Source: JACCZX01 sp963786295 (GTDB lineage: Bacteria > Pseudomonadota > Gammaproteobacteria > Burkholderiales > Burkholderiaceae_F). Taken from it: a DNA stretch of 64,000 nucleotides. The DNA lies in contig CAWAYV010000029.1 of NCBI GenBank assembly GCA_963786295.1, positions 62,001 to 126,000 on the forward strand, given 5' to 3'. The translations under genes were made by a program, and so were the position numbers. Under the pieces are notes generated by a model, which saw only the letters and a list, made by a program, of their open reading frames with translations, had not been told where the DNA came from and made no database searches. Below, in pieces: positions 18,088 through 28,683 of this stretch; position 1 is the first letter of the stretch, and every line of letters begins with the position of its first letter.

Positions 18088-19212
18088 TTGCCGGGTATCA
18101 GCACCTTGACCCAGAATCTAAATCGCATCGGAATGCAATGGATGCCGGCGACGGATCTCGCCGGATCTCGCTTACTGCACGACGCACGCACGCTCGGTGT
18201 GGCGACTCACGGCGGCGCCGCGCCGCTTGTCTGCGCGTCGCATCTGCCGCAAGCACATTTACTGAAGGGCGTGATCGGTCGCGATCAGCCGGTGGTCGAG
18301 CTATGGAGTGGGCGCGATGAAGCGCATGACGAAATCATCGGCGCGACACATTGCCGGTTCAACGGCGAGGTACTGTTTGCGACGGTGTCGGTGATCGTTT
18401 CGGATGACGGAAATGATGCGCTCGGCGCGGCCACCTACACCGCGTATCGCTCGTTGCTCGATGCACTGCAGGTGACAGGCTATCCGCATCTGCTGCGGAT
18501 CTGGAATTCGATTCCCGGTATCAACGTCGATGACGGCGGACTGGAACGCTACCGGCGTTTCAATCTGCATCGCTACAAGGCGTATGCCGAGTCAAAACGA
18601 CCGACTGAGAGCGGCGCGCCAGCAGCATGTGCGCTCGGCAGCTACGGCGGGCCGCTCGTGCTTTATTGCCTGGCGTCCAAAACGCCGGCGGAGTCCATCG
18701 AAAACCCGCGCCAGACCAGTGCGTACCGCTACCCGCAACAATACGGCCCGCGCGCGCCGAGTTTTTCGCGCGCCGCGTTGTGGAGCGGCGCCGGCAGCGA
18801 TAGCGACATTTTGTTTGTCTCCGGCACCGCGAGCATCGTCGGTCATCAAACGCTGCACGACGGGAATGTCGTGGCGCAGGCGCACGAAACGCTTACGAAC
18901 CTGCAATCCGTCGTTGCGGCAGCAATAAGCCGTGGTGCGCGAGACATCGCGCTACTCTCGGATCTGATGCTGAAAGCCTATGTGCGCCACGCGAGCGACC
19001 AGCCTCTGGTGCGGCAAGTTCTGGCCGGGCACGGGCTCGATGCGGACGCCGTTTTATACCTGCACGCCGACATATGCCGTGCCGATTTGCTAGTGGAAAT
19101 CGAAGCGATCGGCCCGGCGCGATCTGTGGAAATCAAGACAGAAACAATCGATACGCAGGATTCTCGGTCTCGTTCCAGTAGCGATAGCCAAGTGCTGCGA
19201 GAAAACGGTTGA
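18088..19212 (+). CDS. FkbO/Hyg5/XanB2-family chorismatase
   Basis: 374 residues from a TTG at 18088; an ATG at 18136 (358 residues) is at least as likely. Recognisable family features are LLRIWNSIPGINVDDGGLERYRRFNLHRYKAY (split by variable residues), FSRAALWS, FVSGTASIVGHQTLHDGNV and the C-terminal YLHADICRADLLVEIEA. Such enzymes cleave chorismate to pyruvate and 3-hydroxybenzoate, 4-hydroxybenzoate or a dihydrodiol. XanB2 of Xanthomonas supplies hydroxybenzoate for xanthomonadin. Head-to-head with the pigment operon, this is very probably the starter-unit enzyme. Its last 80 nt overlap the reconstructed 3' end of ilvA on the other strand. Confidence 0.9.
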   Translation: MPGISTLTQNLNRIGMQWMPATDLAGSRLLHDARTLGVATHGGAAPLVCASHLPQAHLLKGVIGRDQPVVELWSGRDEAHDEIIGATHCRFNGEVLFATVSVIVSDDGNDALGAATYTAYRSLLDALQVTGYPHLLRIWNSIPGINVDDGGLERYRRFNLHRYKAYAESKRPTESGAPAACALGSYGGPLVLYCLASKTPAESIENPRQTSAYRYPQQYGPRAPSFSRAALWSGAGSDSDILFVSGTASIVGHQTLHDGNVVAQAHETLTNLQSVVAAAISRGARDIALLSDLMLKAYVRHASDQPLVRQVLAGHGLDADAVLYLHADICRADLLVEIEAIGPARSVEIKTETIDTQDSRSRSSSDSQVLRENG

Positions 19213-20661
19213 ACGCGCGCCTTTCATTGGGCGGAACCTGCAACCCCACCAGCACGCGCGAATAATCAGCACCCTGGTTGCGATAGTGGAACATCGAGAT
19301 GTTCCAGCTCAGGCGCCATGCTGGTTAGGAACTTCATCAGCGCACCGGGCCGCTCCGGGAAACTCGAAGCGATAAATCAGCTCGCCGGCAGCCAGCGCAC
19401 TTTTGCCGCCGACCATGTAGCGCACGTGCTCGGCCGCAAGCTCGTCATGCGACAGGTCGACGGTTGCGTATCCGTGGCGCCGAAACAGGCGCGCCAGCGT
19501 TTGATTGTCGCCCGCACTCGTGGTGCCGATGCCGACAAACACGTGCGCCACGGAAGGGTCGGAGATCCGGTAATTGAACTCGGTGACGCTGCGGTTGCCG
19601 ACCAGTTCGCAAAAGCGCTTGAAGCTGCCGCGCTCTTCGGGAATCGTGACCGCAAACAGCGCTTCGCGCGCTTCGCCCACTTCGGTGCGCTCGGCGACGA
19701 AACGCAGCCGATCGAAGTTCATGTTCGCGCCGCCTGCGATCGCCACCAGCGTGCGATGCTTAAGCTTTTCCCGCTGCACGTACGCCTTCATGCCGGCGAT
19801 CGCCAGCGCGCCCGCCGGCTCCAGAATCGAGCGCGTGTCCTGGAACACGTCCTTGATCGCGGCACAAATCGCGTCGGTGTCGACCAGCACAATGTCGTCG
19901 ACGTGATCGCGGATCAACTTGAACGTGTGTTGACCGACCTCGCGCACCGCCGTGCCGTCGGAAAACAGCCCGACGTCGTGCAGTCTCACTCGGCGCTCGG
20001 CGTTGAGCGAACGCGCCATCGCATCCGAATCGGTCGTCTGCACGCCGATGACCTTGATCTGCGGTGCCAGCGCCTTGATGTACGCCGCCACGCCGGCGAT
20101 CAACCCACCACCGCCGATCGCCACGAAGATCGCGTGAATCGGCCCGTGCTCGACCGGATGATGCTGACGCAAGATCTCCATCGCGATCGTGCCCTGCCCT
20201 GCGATCACATCTGGATCGTCGAACGGATGCACGAACGTCAGCTTGTGCCTGCGTTGCAGCTTTAGCGCATGCGCGTACGCATCGGAGTACGAATCTCCGA
20301 ACAGCACGACTTCGGCGCCGCGCGCACGCACCGCGTCGACTTTGACTTCCGGCGTCGTGACCGGCATCACGATCAGCGCGCGGCATTCCAGTTTCTGCGC
20401 GGCAAGCGCGACGCCCTGCGCGTGATTGCCCGCCGAGGCCGCGATGACTCCGCGCTTCAGTTGCTCGCGCGACAGCCGCGCCATCTTGTTGTACGCGCCG
20501 CGCAGCTTGAAGCTTTTGATCGGTTGCAGGTCTTCGCGCTTAAGCAGCACCTGGTTGTCAAGCCGCTCCGACAACCCCGGCGCCACCTCCAGCGGCGACT
20601 CGATTGCGACGTCGTACACCCGCGCAGTCAGGATTCGGCGCAGATATTCCTGAGCGGGCAC
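19133..20661 (-). CDS. ilvA: threonine ammonia-lyase, biosynthetic, with two 3' frameshifts
   Basis: GTG start at 20661. It converts threonine to 2-oxobutanoate for isoleucine synthesis. The PLP lysine is in SFKLRGAYNKM, substrate contacts in ASAGNHAQGVA and the phosphate-binding loop in IGGGGLIAG. ACT-like regulatory domains begin near residue 335. The frame as given stops at 19309. Dropping one C at 19357-19359 restores PERPGALMKFLTSMAPE, and dropping one base at 19306-19308 restores WNISMFHYRNQGADYSR and continues to NPAYRLFLS with a stop at 19133. The reconstructed 508 residues equal the usual IlvA length with two ACT repeats. Confidence 0.93.
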
Positions 20662-20699
20662 TCGAAACTCTGCGCCTAGTGCGGGGCCAATGCGATCCG

Positions 20700-21975
20700 T
20701 TAGCGGCCGAGTATGCCGCGCAGGAGGTCTACCGCACCTGGGACCTTAGGCTCGTCTTTTTTTGCTTCAACCGATGGCGGTGGCGCTCGCTCAGAACCCA
20801 TGCGCTCGGGGGCCGCACCGCGAGCCTCCACGCCCAGTTGCGCCATCGCGGTTGACTTTGTCCGCACTCGCACCGCCCACTCGGGCTCCCAGGGCTGCTT
20901 TACGTCAGCCGGTCGCGGCGGATACGCGATGTTGAGCTCCGGGCCGTAAGCGATCATGCGCAGCATCGCGCCGGCGGCCTTGGCAAAGATGCCTTTCGGG
21001 ACCGCGCACTGCGTGACGGTAGGCGCGAGCAGAACTTTTTCCTTCAGCCATTGCTCGACGTTGGCCGGTGATGCGAAATCCATCAGCCCCATACCGACCT
21101 CCGGCACCTCGGCTGAACTCCAGAACACGGTGTCGCCATCGCCGCTGCCGATGGCATTGATGAAGTAAGCCCGCGCGGGGCCAACAGCCTGCCAACTCAG
21201 CTGCAGCGTATCGGCCGGCGTGCCCGACTGCGTGAGCGCAATCGCCGGCATGAAATCGTTCGCCTCAGACAGCGCAAACTTGAGGCCGGCCGGAACGCCT
21301 TCGCCGGACACCGAATGGTCGCCGACCAGCGAGGCGTCGCGGCCAAAAGAGCGGCGGTCTTTTTCGTTGGGCCATAACGCGTGGCCGGGGCGCGAGAGTG
21401 CGCCGCGGTCGCTGGTCGCGCGGCCCTGCATGAAGCCGGCCCACTCCTGTGGAGCGGCGCGCGCAAAATCGAGCACGCGGGGCTGGCCAGGGCGTACGGC
21501 TTCGCTGCAGCCCCAATAGAACAAGATCCGCCCCTTGGGCCGTTCGATTTCAGTCGGGTCCGGTCGGCTCGAGTCGGTCGGGGTTGGGCCGGAGCGCGCC
21601 GGCGGTGGCACCAGCGGTAACGTCGGGCGCCAGTCCAGTCACCTGCGGCACCGATTGCACGCCTTCAGTGCCGGCAGGTTTTCGCTGCGTGAACAACGCG
21701 ATATCGACATAACGACCGGGCATCATGCCGCGCGTGTTGCCGAACGCGTTGTTGCCTCCTCCGCCACCGGCACCAAATAGTCCGCCCAGCGCTCCAGCTC
21801 CTGGAATCGATGCCATGTCGGGCATGCCCGGCATCGTCATGGTGGCAACATCCATCCATAGCTGTGCCACCGGCGGCTTGACGACTTGCGGTGATTTGGT
21901 TTGCGCAGTCGCGCCGCTCGAATTCACTGCCGCGATCGCCGCAGCGATCGCGCCTACCACCACCCGCACGCTCAT
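20700..21975 (-). CDS. secreted protein of unknown function, frameshifted
   Basis: ATG at 21975 preceded by a good GGGAGG ribosome site. The leader VVVGAIAAAIAAVNSSGATAQ is a signal peptide. It is followed by a glycine-rich MPGMPDM...GAGGGGGNN region and PGRYVDIALFTQRKP. The first frame then ends at 21550, while a second frame continues with PRGRILFYWGCSE-like sequence (PKGRILFYWGCSEAVRPGQP) to 20700. The two halves look like one protein of about 424 residues, separated by one surplus base around 21625-21645. I do not recognise a named family. It lies 38 bp upstream of ilvA on the same strand. Confidence 0.68.
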
Positions 21976-22043
21976 GGAAGCCTCCCGATCCCGTTCGAAC
22001 CGACCGGATTCTGCCAGCAGAGCGACGCCGTACCATCGGAGTT

Positions 22044-23042
22044 ATGCACAAACCCGATGCCGATACGCCGTACGGCCGGCTAACGCCCGATGTCGTACTC
22101 AATGCAATCGACAGCGCGGGTCTCGTGACTGATGGCCACCAGCTTGCGCTGAACAGCTACGAGAATCGCGTGTTTCAAGTCGGGCTGGAGGGCGGAAGCT
22201 TCGTCGTCGCCAAGTTCTATCGTCCAGGTCGCTGGTCGGACGTGCAGATCCTCGAGGAGCACGGCTTCATCGCTGAATTGGCGGAGAGTGAGATACCGGC
22301 GGTTCCTGCGCTTTCGATTGCCGGCAATACGCTGCATTCATTCGAAGGTTTTCGCTTTGCCATTTTTTCGCGCTCCGGCGGACGAGCCCCGAATATGGAC
22401 GACCCAAGTGTGCGCGAATGGCTCGGTCGCTTTCTCGGTCGCATCCACGCGGTCGGGCGCGCCAAGCCCTACATCGATCGGCCAGCACTCGATATCGCAA
22501 CTTTCGGCGTCGAGCCGCGCCGTTATCTTCTCGAAGGCGATTGGCTGCCCCCCGAGCTGAAGAGCGTCTACGACGGCGTCTCGCAGCAGGCGCTCGACCT
22601 GATCGCCGCCCAATACGACCGCGGCGCACATCACTCGCTGCGGCTGCACGGCGACTGTCACGAAGGTAACGTGCTGTGGACCGACTCGATCAACAACGTC
22701 GGACCGCACTTCGTCGACTTTGACGATAGCCGCATGGGGCCGGCGGTGCAGGATTTCTGGATGCTGCTCGGCGCGGGCCGTGCCGAACAGACCGAGAGGC
22801 TCGCGGACCTGCTCGAAGGCTATGAAGATTTCGCCGAGTTCGATCGTCGCGAGCTGGCATTGATCGAGCCGCTGCGAACCTTGCGGCTGCTGCACTACTC
22901 GGCTTGGATCGCGCGCCGCTGGGACGACCCCGCATTCCCCGCCGCGTTTCCGTGGTTCAACACGCACCGATACTGGGAAGATCGCATCCTCGAGTTGCGC
23001 GAGCAGATCGCAGCGATGCAGGAAGAAACGATCGTCGTCTAA
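22044..23042 (+). CDS. srkA: serine/threonine protein kinase SrkA (YihE/RdoA family)
   Basis: 332 residues. The ATG at 22044 is chosen because the family begins with a short HKPDADTPYGRLTPD-like leader. Kinase-like features are NSYENRVFQVG (nucleotide loop), VAKFYRPGRWS (with the ATP-binding Lys), the catalytic LHGDCHEGNVLW (Brenner motif) near residue 200 and the metal-binding FVDFDDSRMGP. The aminoglycoside phosphotransferase-like kinase SrkA protects cells from stress-induced death in E. coli. Divergent from the secreted hypothetical with a 68-bp spacer. Confidence 0.92.
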   Translation: MHKPDADTPYGRLTPDVVLNAIDSAGLVTDGHQLALNSYENRVFQVGLEGGSFVVAKFYRPGRWSDVQILEEHGFIAELAESEIPAVPALSIAGNTLHSFEGFRFAIFSRSGGRAPNMDDPSVREWLGRFLGRIHAVGRAKPYIDRPALDIATFGVEPRRYLLEGDWLPPELKSVYDGVSQQALDLIAAQYDRGAHHSLRLHGDCHEGNVLWTDSINNVGPHFVDFDDSRMGPAVQDFWMLLGAGRAEQTERLADLLEGYEDFAEFDRRELALIEPLRTLRLLHYSAWIARRWDDPAFPAAFPWFNTHRYWEDRILELREQIAAMQEETIVV

Positions 23043-23101
23043 GTCGACACACGAATCGCTACACTTGCGCGCCAAGCGCAACGAGCGCTCGGGCAACGTA
23101 G

Positions 23102-26100
23102 ATGAACGCCCCGCTGTCACCTCAATCCGTGCGCACGCAAGCCGAGCTGACCAACCGCCGCGGCTGCGCGAGATTCCGTACAACTACACGTCGTTCTCGG
23201 ACCGCGAGATCGTTATGCGCCTGCTCGGAACCGAAGCATGGCGCGTGCTTGACGAGCTGCGCAGCGAGCGTCGCACCGGGCGCTCAGCGCGCATGTTGTA
23301 CGAGGTGCTCGGCGATATCTGGGTTGTGCGCCGCAATCCGTACTTGGAAGACGATCTGCTCGACAATCCGAAACGGCGCGCCGCGCTGATCGAAGCGCTG
23401 CATCATCGCCTGCGAGAGATCGAGAAGCGGCGTGAGCCCGCTTCTACTCCCGATGCCAATCTCGAGCGCGACGCGAAGGTCGGGCAGCTGTTGGCTGCGG
23501 CGCGCACCGCGGTGCAGGCATTCGAACAGGAATTTCGCGCGACGTGGGATCTGCGCAAGAAGGCGCGGCGCGTACTGGCGCGCCACACGCGCAATGACAA
23601 CGTGCGCTTTGACGGCTACGCGCGGGTGACGCATGTGACGGATGCGACCGACTGGCGGGTCGAGTATCCGTTCGTAGTGTTGCACCCCGACAATGAAGAC
23701 GAAATTCCCGGCTTGGTTCGCAGCTGCATCGAACTCGGCTTGACGATCATTCCGCGCGGCGGTGCGACGGGTTACACCGGCGGTGTCATCCCGCTGACAC
23801 CGCACGCGGCGGTGATCAATACCGAGAAACTTGAAACGCTGTCGGAAGTGGAGTGGGTCGCGCTGCCTGGCGTCGATGCGCCAGTGCCCACTGTCTTGTC
23901 GGGCGCGGGAGTCGTTACGCGCAGAGTCGCCGAAGCAGCCGAACGTGCCGGCCACGTGTTCGCAGTCGATCCAACATCGGCCGACGCATCGTGCGTCGGC
24001 GGCAATATCGCAATGAACGCCGGCGGTAAGAAGGCTGTGCTGTGGGGCACGGCAGTCGACAACCTTGCGTGGTGGCGCATGGTCGATCCCGAGGGCAACT
24101 GGCTCGAAGTCGAGCGCATCGGTCATAACCTCGGCAAGATCCACGACGCGCGCGAGGCCGTGTTCGAGCTGACATACAAGGACGGCACGCGATCGGCTGA
24201 CAAGGCAAAAGTGTTACGCACCGAACGTCTCACGATTGCCGGTGCGCAGTTTCGCAAGGTCGGTCTCGGCAAGGACGTCACCGATAAATTTCTGGGTGGC
24301 GTCCCCGGCGTGCAAAAAGAGGGTTGCGATGGACTGATCACGTCGGCGCGCTGGATCGTGCACCAAATGCCGCAGCACGTTCGCACCGTGTGCCTCGAAT
24401 TTTTCGGACAAGCACACGAGGCGATTCCGTCGATCGTCGAAATAGTTCGTTACCTAGATAACGAGACGAACGCCTCCGGCGTCCGTCTCGCAGGACTTGA
24501 ACATTTGGATGACCGGTATCTCAAGGCAGTCGGCTACACGACCAAATCGAAACGCGGCAGCTTGCCGAAGATGGTACTGGTCGGCGATATCGTCGGCGAT
24601 GACGATGCGGCGGTCGCACGCGCTACGTCCGAGGTGGTGCGCATGGCCAATGCACGCAGCGGCGAAGGCTTTGTTGCCGTCAGCGCCGATGCGCGCAAGA
24701 AATTCTGGCTCGATCGCGCGAAGACAGCAGCGATCTCGAAGCACACCAACGCGTTCAAGCTGAATGAGGACGTCGTCATTCCCTTGCCGAAAATGGGCGA
24801 GTACACCGATGCGATCGAACGCATCAATATCGAGCTTTCGCTGGAGAACAAGCTCGAGCTGCTCGACGAGCTTGGCCGGTACTTCGACACTGCCTTCGCG
24901 CTTGGCAAGACCGGCGATGCCGAGTTCGACCGCTTGCCGCGCGACGAGATCATCGGCGAGCGGCTCGGTGAAGCGCGCGAATTGCTTTCTTACACGCGCG
25001 AACGCTGGCGCTACTTGTTAAACCACCTCGACACGCCGTTGGCCGCCGCGCGTTTAGAGCTGTCGCCGCTTGGGCTGACGCACTTGATGGGCGAATTCGA
25101 ACGCCGCGTTTCGGTCAACAGTGACGTCCGCGTCGTCGACGTCTTGCAGGATCACACGCTCCGCGCTTCGTGGAAGACCGAGGTGCGCGCGCCGCTGCAC
25201 CGCATTTTTTCCGGCGATGCGTTCATGCCTGTGCTTGCAGAGGTGGAAGCCATTCATAAACGCGTGCTGCGCGGCCGGGTGTTCGTGGCGCTGCATATGC
25301 ACGCGGGCGACGGCAACGTTCATACCAATATTCCCGTCAACTCCGACAACTACGTGATGTTGCAGCGAGCGAACGCCGCGGTCGCTCGCATCATGCAGAT
25401 CGCGCGCGATCTGGGCGGCGTGATCTCGGGCGAGCACGGCATCGGCATCACGAAGCTCGAGTTTTTGACCGACGAAGAGACGTCCGGCTTCCGCCGCTAC
25501 AAGAGTTCGATCGATCCGGAGGGCCGTTTCAACAAGGGCAAGCTGTTGCCCGGCGCCGATATGTCGAACGCCTACACCCCGAGCTTCGGGCTGATGGGCC
25601 ACGAGTCGCTGATCATGCAGCAGAGCGACATCGCGAGCATCGCCGATGCGATCAAGGATTGCCTGCGTTGCGGCAAGTGCAAGCCGGTGTGCACGACGCA
25701 CGTGCCGCGTGCGAACCTGCTCTATTCGCCGCGCGACAAGATTCTGGCGACGTCACTACTGATCGAGGCGTTCTTGTACGAGGAGCAGACACGGCGCGGA
25801 ATTTCGATCAAGCACTGGGACGAGTTCTCCGATGTCGCCGATCACTGCACCGTGTGCCACAAGTGCGAATCACCATGCCCGGTGGATATCGACTTCGGCG
25901 ACGTCTCGATGGCAATGCGCGACCTGCTGCGCCGGATGGGAAAAAAGAAATTCAACGCCGGCGCCTGGGCGTCGATGTTTTTTCTGAACGCGACCAATCC
26001 ACAGACGATCAAGCTCGCGCGCACGGTCCTGCTCGAGTGGGGATTCAAGTTGCAGCGCTTCGGTAATCAGTTTTTCAGGCCGGCGGCGGCGCTGCAGGTT

Positions 26101-27156
26101 CGCCATCCGCCATCGACCACCGGCGGCCGGCCAAAGATGACCGAGCAGGTCGTTCACTTCATCAACAAGAAGATGCCGGGCAATCTCCCGAAGAAGACGG
26201 CGCGCGCTCTGCTCGATATCGAAGATTCACGCTACGTGCCGATCATTCGCGACCCGCAGAAAACAACGAGCGAAACCGAGGCGGTGTTTTACTTTCCCGG
26301 TTGCGGCTCCGAGCGGCTGTTCTCGCAGGTCGGGCTCGCAACACAGGCGATGCTATGGCACGCCGGCGTGCAGACCGTACTGCCTCCCGGGTATCTGTGC
26401 TGTGGCTATCCGCAGCGCGGCGCTGGCCAGTTCGACAAGGCGGAAAAGATCATCACCGACAATCGCGTGTTGTTTCATCGCGTAGCCAACACGCTGAACT
26501 ACCTCGATATCAAGACAGTGGTGGTCAGTTGCGGCACCTGCTACGACCAGCTGCAGGGCTACAAATTCGAGGACATTTTCCCCGGCTGCCGCATTATCGA
26601 CATCCACGAATACCTGCTAGAAAAGAACGTCCGCATCGAGGGAATTACCGGAGTGCGCTACATGTATCACGACCCGTGTCACACGCCGATGAAGCTGCAG
26701 GCGCCGCTAAAGACCGTCAATGCGCTGGTCAAGACCGCCGATAGCGTTGCGATCGAAAACAACGATCGCTGCTGCGGCGAATCCGGCACATTCGCAGTCG
26801 CGCGGCCTGACGTGGCAACGCAGGTGCGCTTTCGCAAGGAGCGCGAAGTCCGTGCCGGCGCTGACAAGCTGCGCGCCGACGGATTCGACGGCGAAGTCAA
26901 GGTGCTGACTTCATGCCCGTCGTGCCTGCAGGGATTGAAACGCTACAACCACGATGCCGACATCGACGCTGATTACATCGTCGTTGAAATGGCGCGTCAT
27001 ATCCTCGGAGAACTGGATACGTGGATGCCCGCAGTATCGTACGAGGCTAATGGCGCGCAATACGTAGCGGCGGGCAGTGGCGGAGACGGGCGCCATGGCT
27101 GTCGCTACGTGAGCCGCGAATCGTGGCGGATCGAGCGCGTTTGGGGAAACCAATGA
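23102..27156 (+). CDS. FAD-linked oxidase / Fe-S oxidoreductase, DUF3683 type
   Basis: About 1,350 residues. Order: DUF3683 N-terminal domain (REIPYNYTSFSDREIVMRL split), FAD_binding_4 with PRGGATGYTGGVIPL, FAD-oxidase C domain with HMHAGDGNVHTN and GEHGIGITK, two ferredoxin-type clusters CLRCGKCKPVC and CTVCHKCESPCP, and two CCG domains (FPGCGSERLFS, HDPCHTP, RCCGESG). This is the D-lactate/glycolate-dehydrogenase-like fusion common in betaproteobacteria. The ATG at 23102 gives the family-like N-terminus MNAPLS but is out of frame with the remainder. A one-base loss (or two-base gain) at 23156-23163 would explain this; otherwise the TTG at 23065 is the in-frame start. Confidence 0.88.
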
Positions 27157-27588
27157 AGGTTGCCGACTGCGAGCTTTGCAAAAGCGACGGCGGAGCGCTC
27201 GTGCTGACCAACGAATGGCTGCGCGTGACGCTGGTCGACCAGGCGGACTATCCGGGTTACGCGCGCGTCATCTGGAACGATCATGTGCGCGAGATGACCG
27301 AGCTAGACGAAGCTCAGCGCCAAAGGTTGATGAAAACCGTGTTCGCGGTCGAATCGGCGCAGCGCGAAGTGCTCGCGCCGCTACAAGATCAACCTCGCCA
27401 GCCTGGGCAACATGACGCCGCATCTGCACTGGCATGTGATCGCCCGCTTTGCCGACGATCTGCACTATCCGCAACCGGTCTGGGGCGCGCCGCAGCGCAC
27501 GCCCGATGACCAGACACTGCAGTCGCGGCGGGCGTTGGTGGATCGGCTGCGCGAAGTGATCGCGGAAAAAGTGTCGCGCGTTACCTGA
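27153..27588 (+). CDS. HIT domain protein, frameshifted
   Basis: The ATG at 27153 overlaps the oxidoreductase stop (ATGA) and follows a GGGG ribosome site. The first frame carries CELCKSDGG and ARVIWNDHVREMTEL. After about 27380 the signature continues one frame over as YKINLASLGNMTPHLHWHV, with the histidine triad H-L-H-W-H, then VWGAPQRTPDD, to a stop at 27588. The whole gives 144 residues, normal for the family. The surplus base at 27378-27383 splits the gene before its catalytic triad. HIT proteins hydrolyse or transfer nucleotides. Confidence 0.82.
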
Positions 27589-27659
27589 GCCTGCAGCGGC
27601 AAGGTCGCGGGAGCGTAGCTCGTAGCACCGCCGCAGATTGCCCGCGCAGTTTTCAGATT

Positions 27660-28352
27660 CTAGTCGCGCTCGCCGCCGAAGATCCCCAGCAGTGCCAGCA
27701 AGCTCTGGAACACGTTGTACAGACTCAGATAGATTCCGAGAGTGGCGGTGATGTAGTTGGTCTCTTCGCCGTCGCGCACGCGCCTCAGATCATAGAAAAT
27801 GAACGCCGTGAAGATGCCGATCGCGAGCACCGCTATCGTCAGCAGCAGCGGCCCTGACTGAATGAACACGTTGGCGATCGCCGCCACGAACACGACGATC
27901 GCGCCGACAAAGAGCCACTTGCCCAGTGTCGACAAGTCGCGCTTGATCACGGTCGACAACGCGGCCATGCCGAAAAACACCGCGCCGGTTCCGGCAAACG
28001 CCACCATGATCAGACTGCCGCCGTTTGCCAAGCCGAGCACGGCTCCAAGCAGGCGCGACAGCATCACTCCCATGAAGAACGTGAACGCCAATAACAGCGG
28101 CACGCCCGCGGCAGAATTCTTCGTCTTCTCGATGGCGAACATGAATGCAAACGCGCCACCCAGAAAGACCATCAGGCTGATTCCGGGCGACATCGCCCGC
28201 GTGATTCCGGTGGATACGCCCACCCACGCACCTAATACGGTGGGAACCATCGACAGTGCCAATAGCCAATAGGTGTTGCGCAGCACTCGGTTGCGCTGTA
28301 CAGCAAGCGCATCCGAACCGTGATAGCCAGAAGTTTGCAGGCTAGGATTCAT
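27660..28352 (-). CDS. Bax inhibitor-1/YccA family membrane protein
   Basis: 230 residues. The ATG at 28352 follows a GGAGAACCT ribosome site. Seven hydrophobic helices are visible, including YWLLALSMVPTVLGAWVGV, SLMVFLGGAFAFMFAIE and LLLTIAVLAIGIFTAFIF. The C-terminal YNVFQSLLALLGIFGGERD is the conserved BI-1 end with its aromatic/acidic residues. YccA-like members interact with the FtsH protease in E. coli; a calcium-leak role is proposed for others. Confidence 0.93.
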   Translation of the reverse strand: MNPSLQTSGYHGSDALAVQRNRVLRNTYWLLALSMVPTVLGAWVGVSTGITRAMSPGISLMVFLGGAFAFMFAIEKTKNSAAGVPLLLAFTFFMGVMLSRLLGAVLGLANGGSLIMVAFAGTGAVFFGMAALSTVIKRDLSTLGKWLFVGAIVVFVAAIANVFIQSGPLLLTIAVLAIGIFTAFIFYDLRRVRDGEETNYITATLGIYLSLYNVFQSLLALLGIFGGERD

Positions 28353-28458
28353 AGGTTCTCCAGGATGATGGATGGGCAACGCATACAAGCCGCGGTGCGC
28401 AGTTTAATCCGCCCTCGTGCTCCAGGGGATTCGCCCGATAAGCGGCAAGCGCACGAAA

Positions 28459-28683
28459 TTACTGCCCGATCGTCGAATCCGCGCCACCACTTTTTACCTG
28501 GCTGGCGCGCTCGCGCAGCTTTTGCACTTCCTTTTCGCTGAGCACACGGAAACGCTCTGCTTCGATCTGACGGGCGACGCGCTCCGGTTCGCGGCCGCTT
28601 TCGCCGACGCGACCAAACACGCCCTGCTGCCATGCCAACAGTGCCAGATTCAGCAGCAACAAGATAAGGAATGCGAGCTTCAT
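28459..28683 (-). CDS. short membrane-anchored protein, SPOR-less relative
   Basis: 74 residues. It starts at 28683, overlapping the coaX stop by 4 nt. A single N-terminal helix (LAFLILLLLNLALLAW) is followed by ESGREPERVARQIEAERFRVLSEKE. This N-terminus resembles proteins encoded next to coaX in betaproteobacteria that normally continue into a SPOR peptidoglycan-binding domain. Here the frame stops right after the linker and no SPOR-like sequence is found in the following 100 bp in any frame. It may be a naturally short version or a truncated gene. Confidence 0.7.
   Translation of the reverse strand: MKLAFLILLLLNLALLAWQQGVFGRVGESGREPERVARQIEAERFRVLSEKEVQKLRERASQVKSGGADSTIGQ

Noticed and set aside
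19318..20265. Plus-strand open frame of 315 codons
   Set aside because: Antisense to ilvA, whose PLP motifs are clear on the minus strand.
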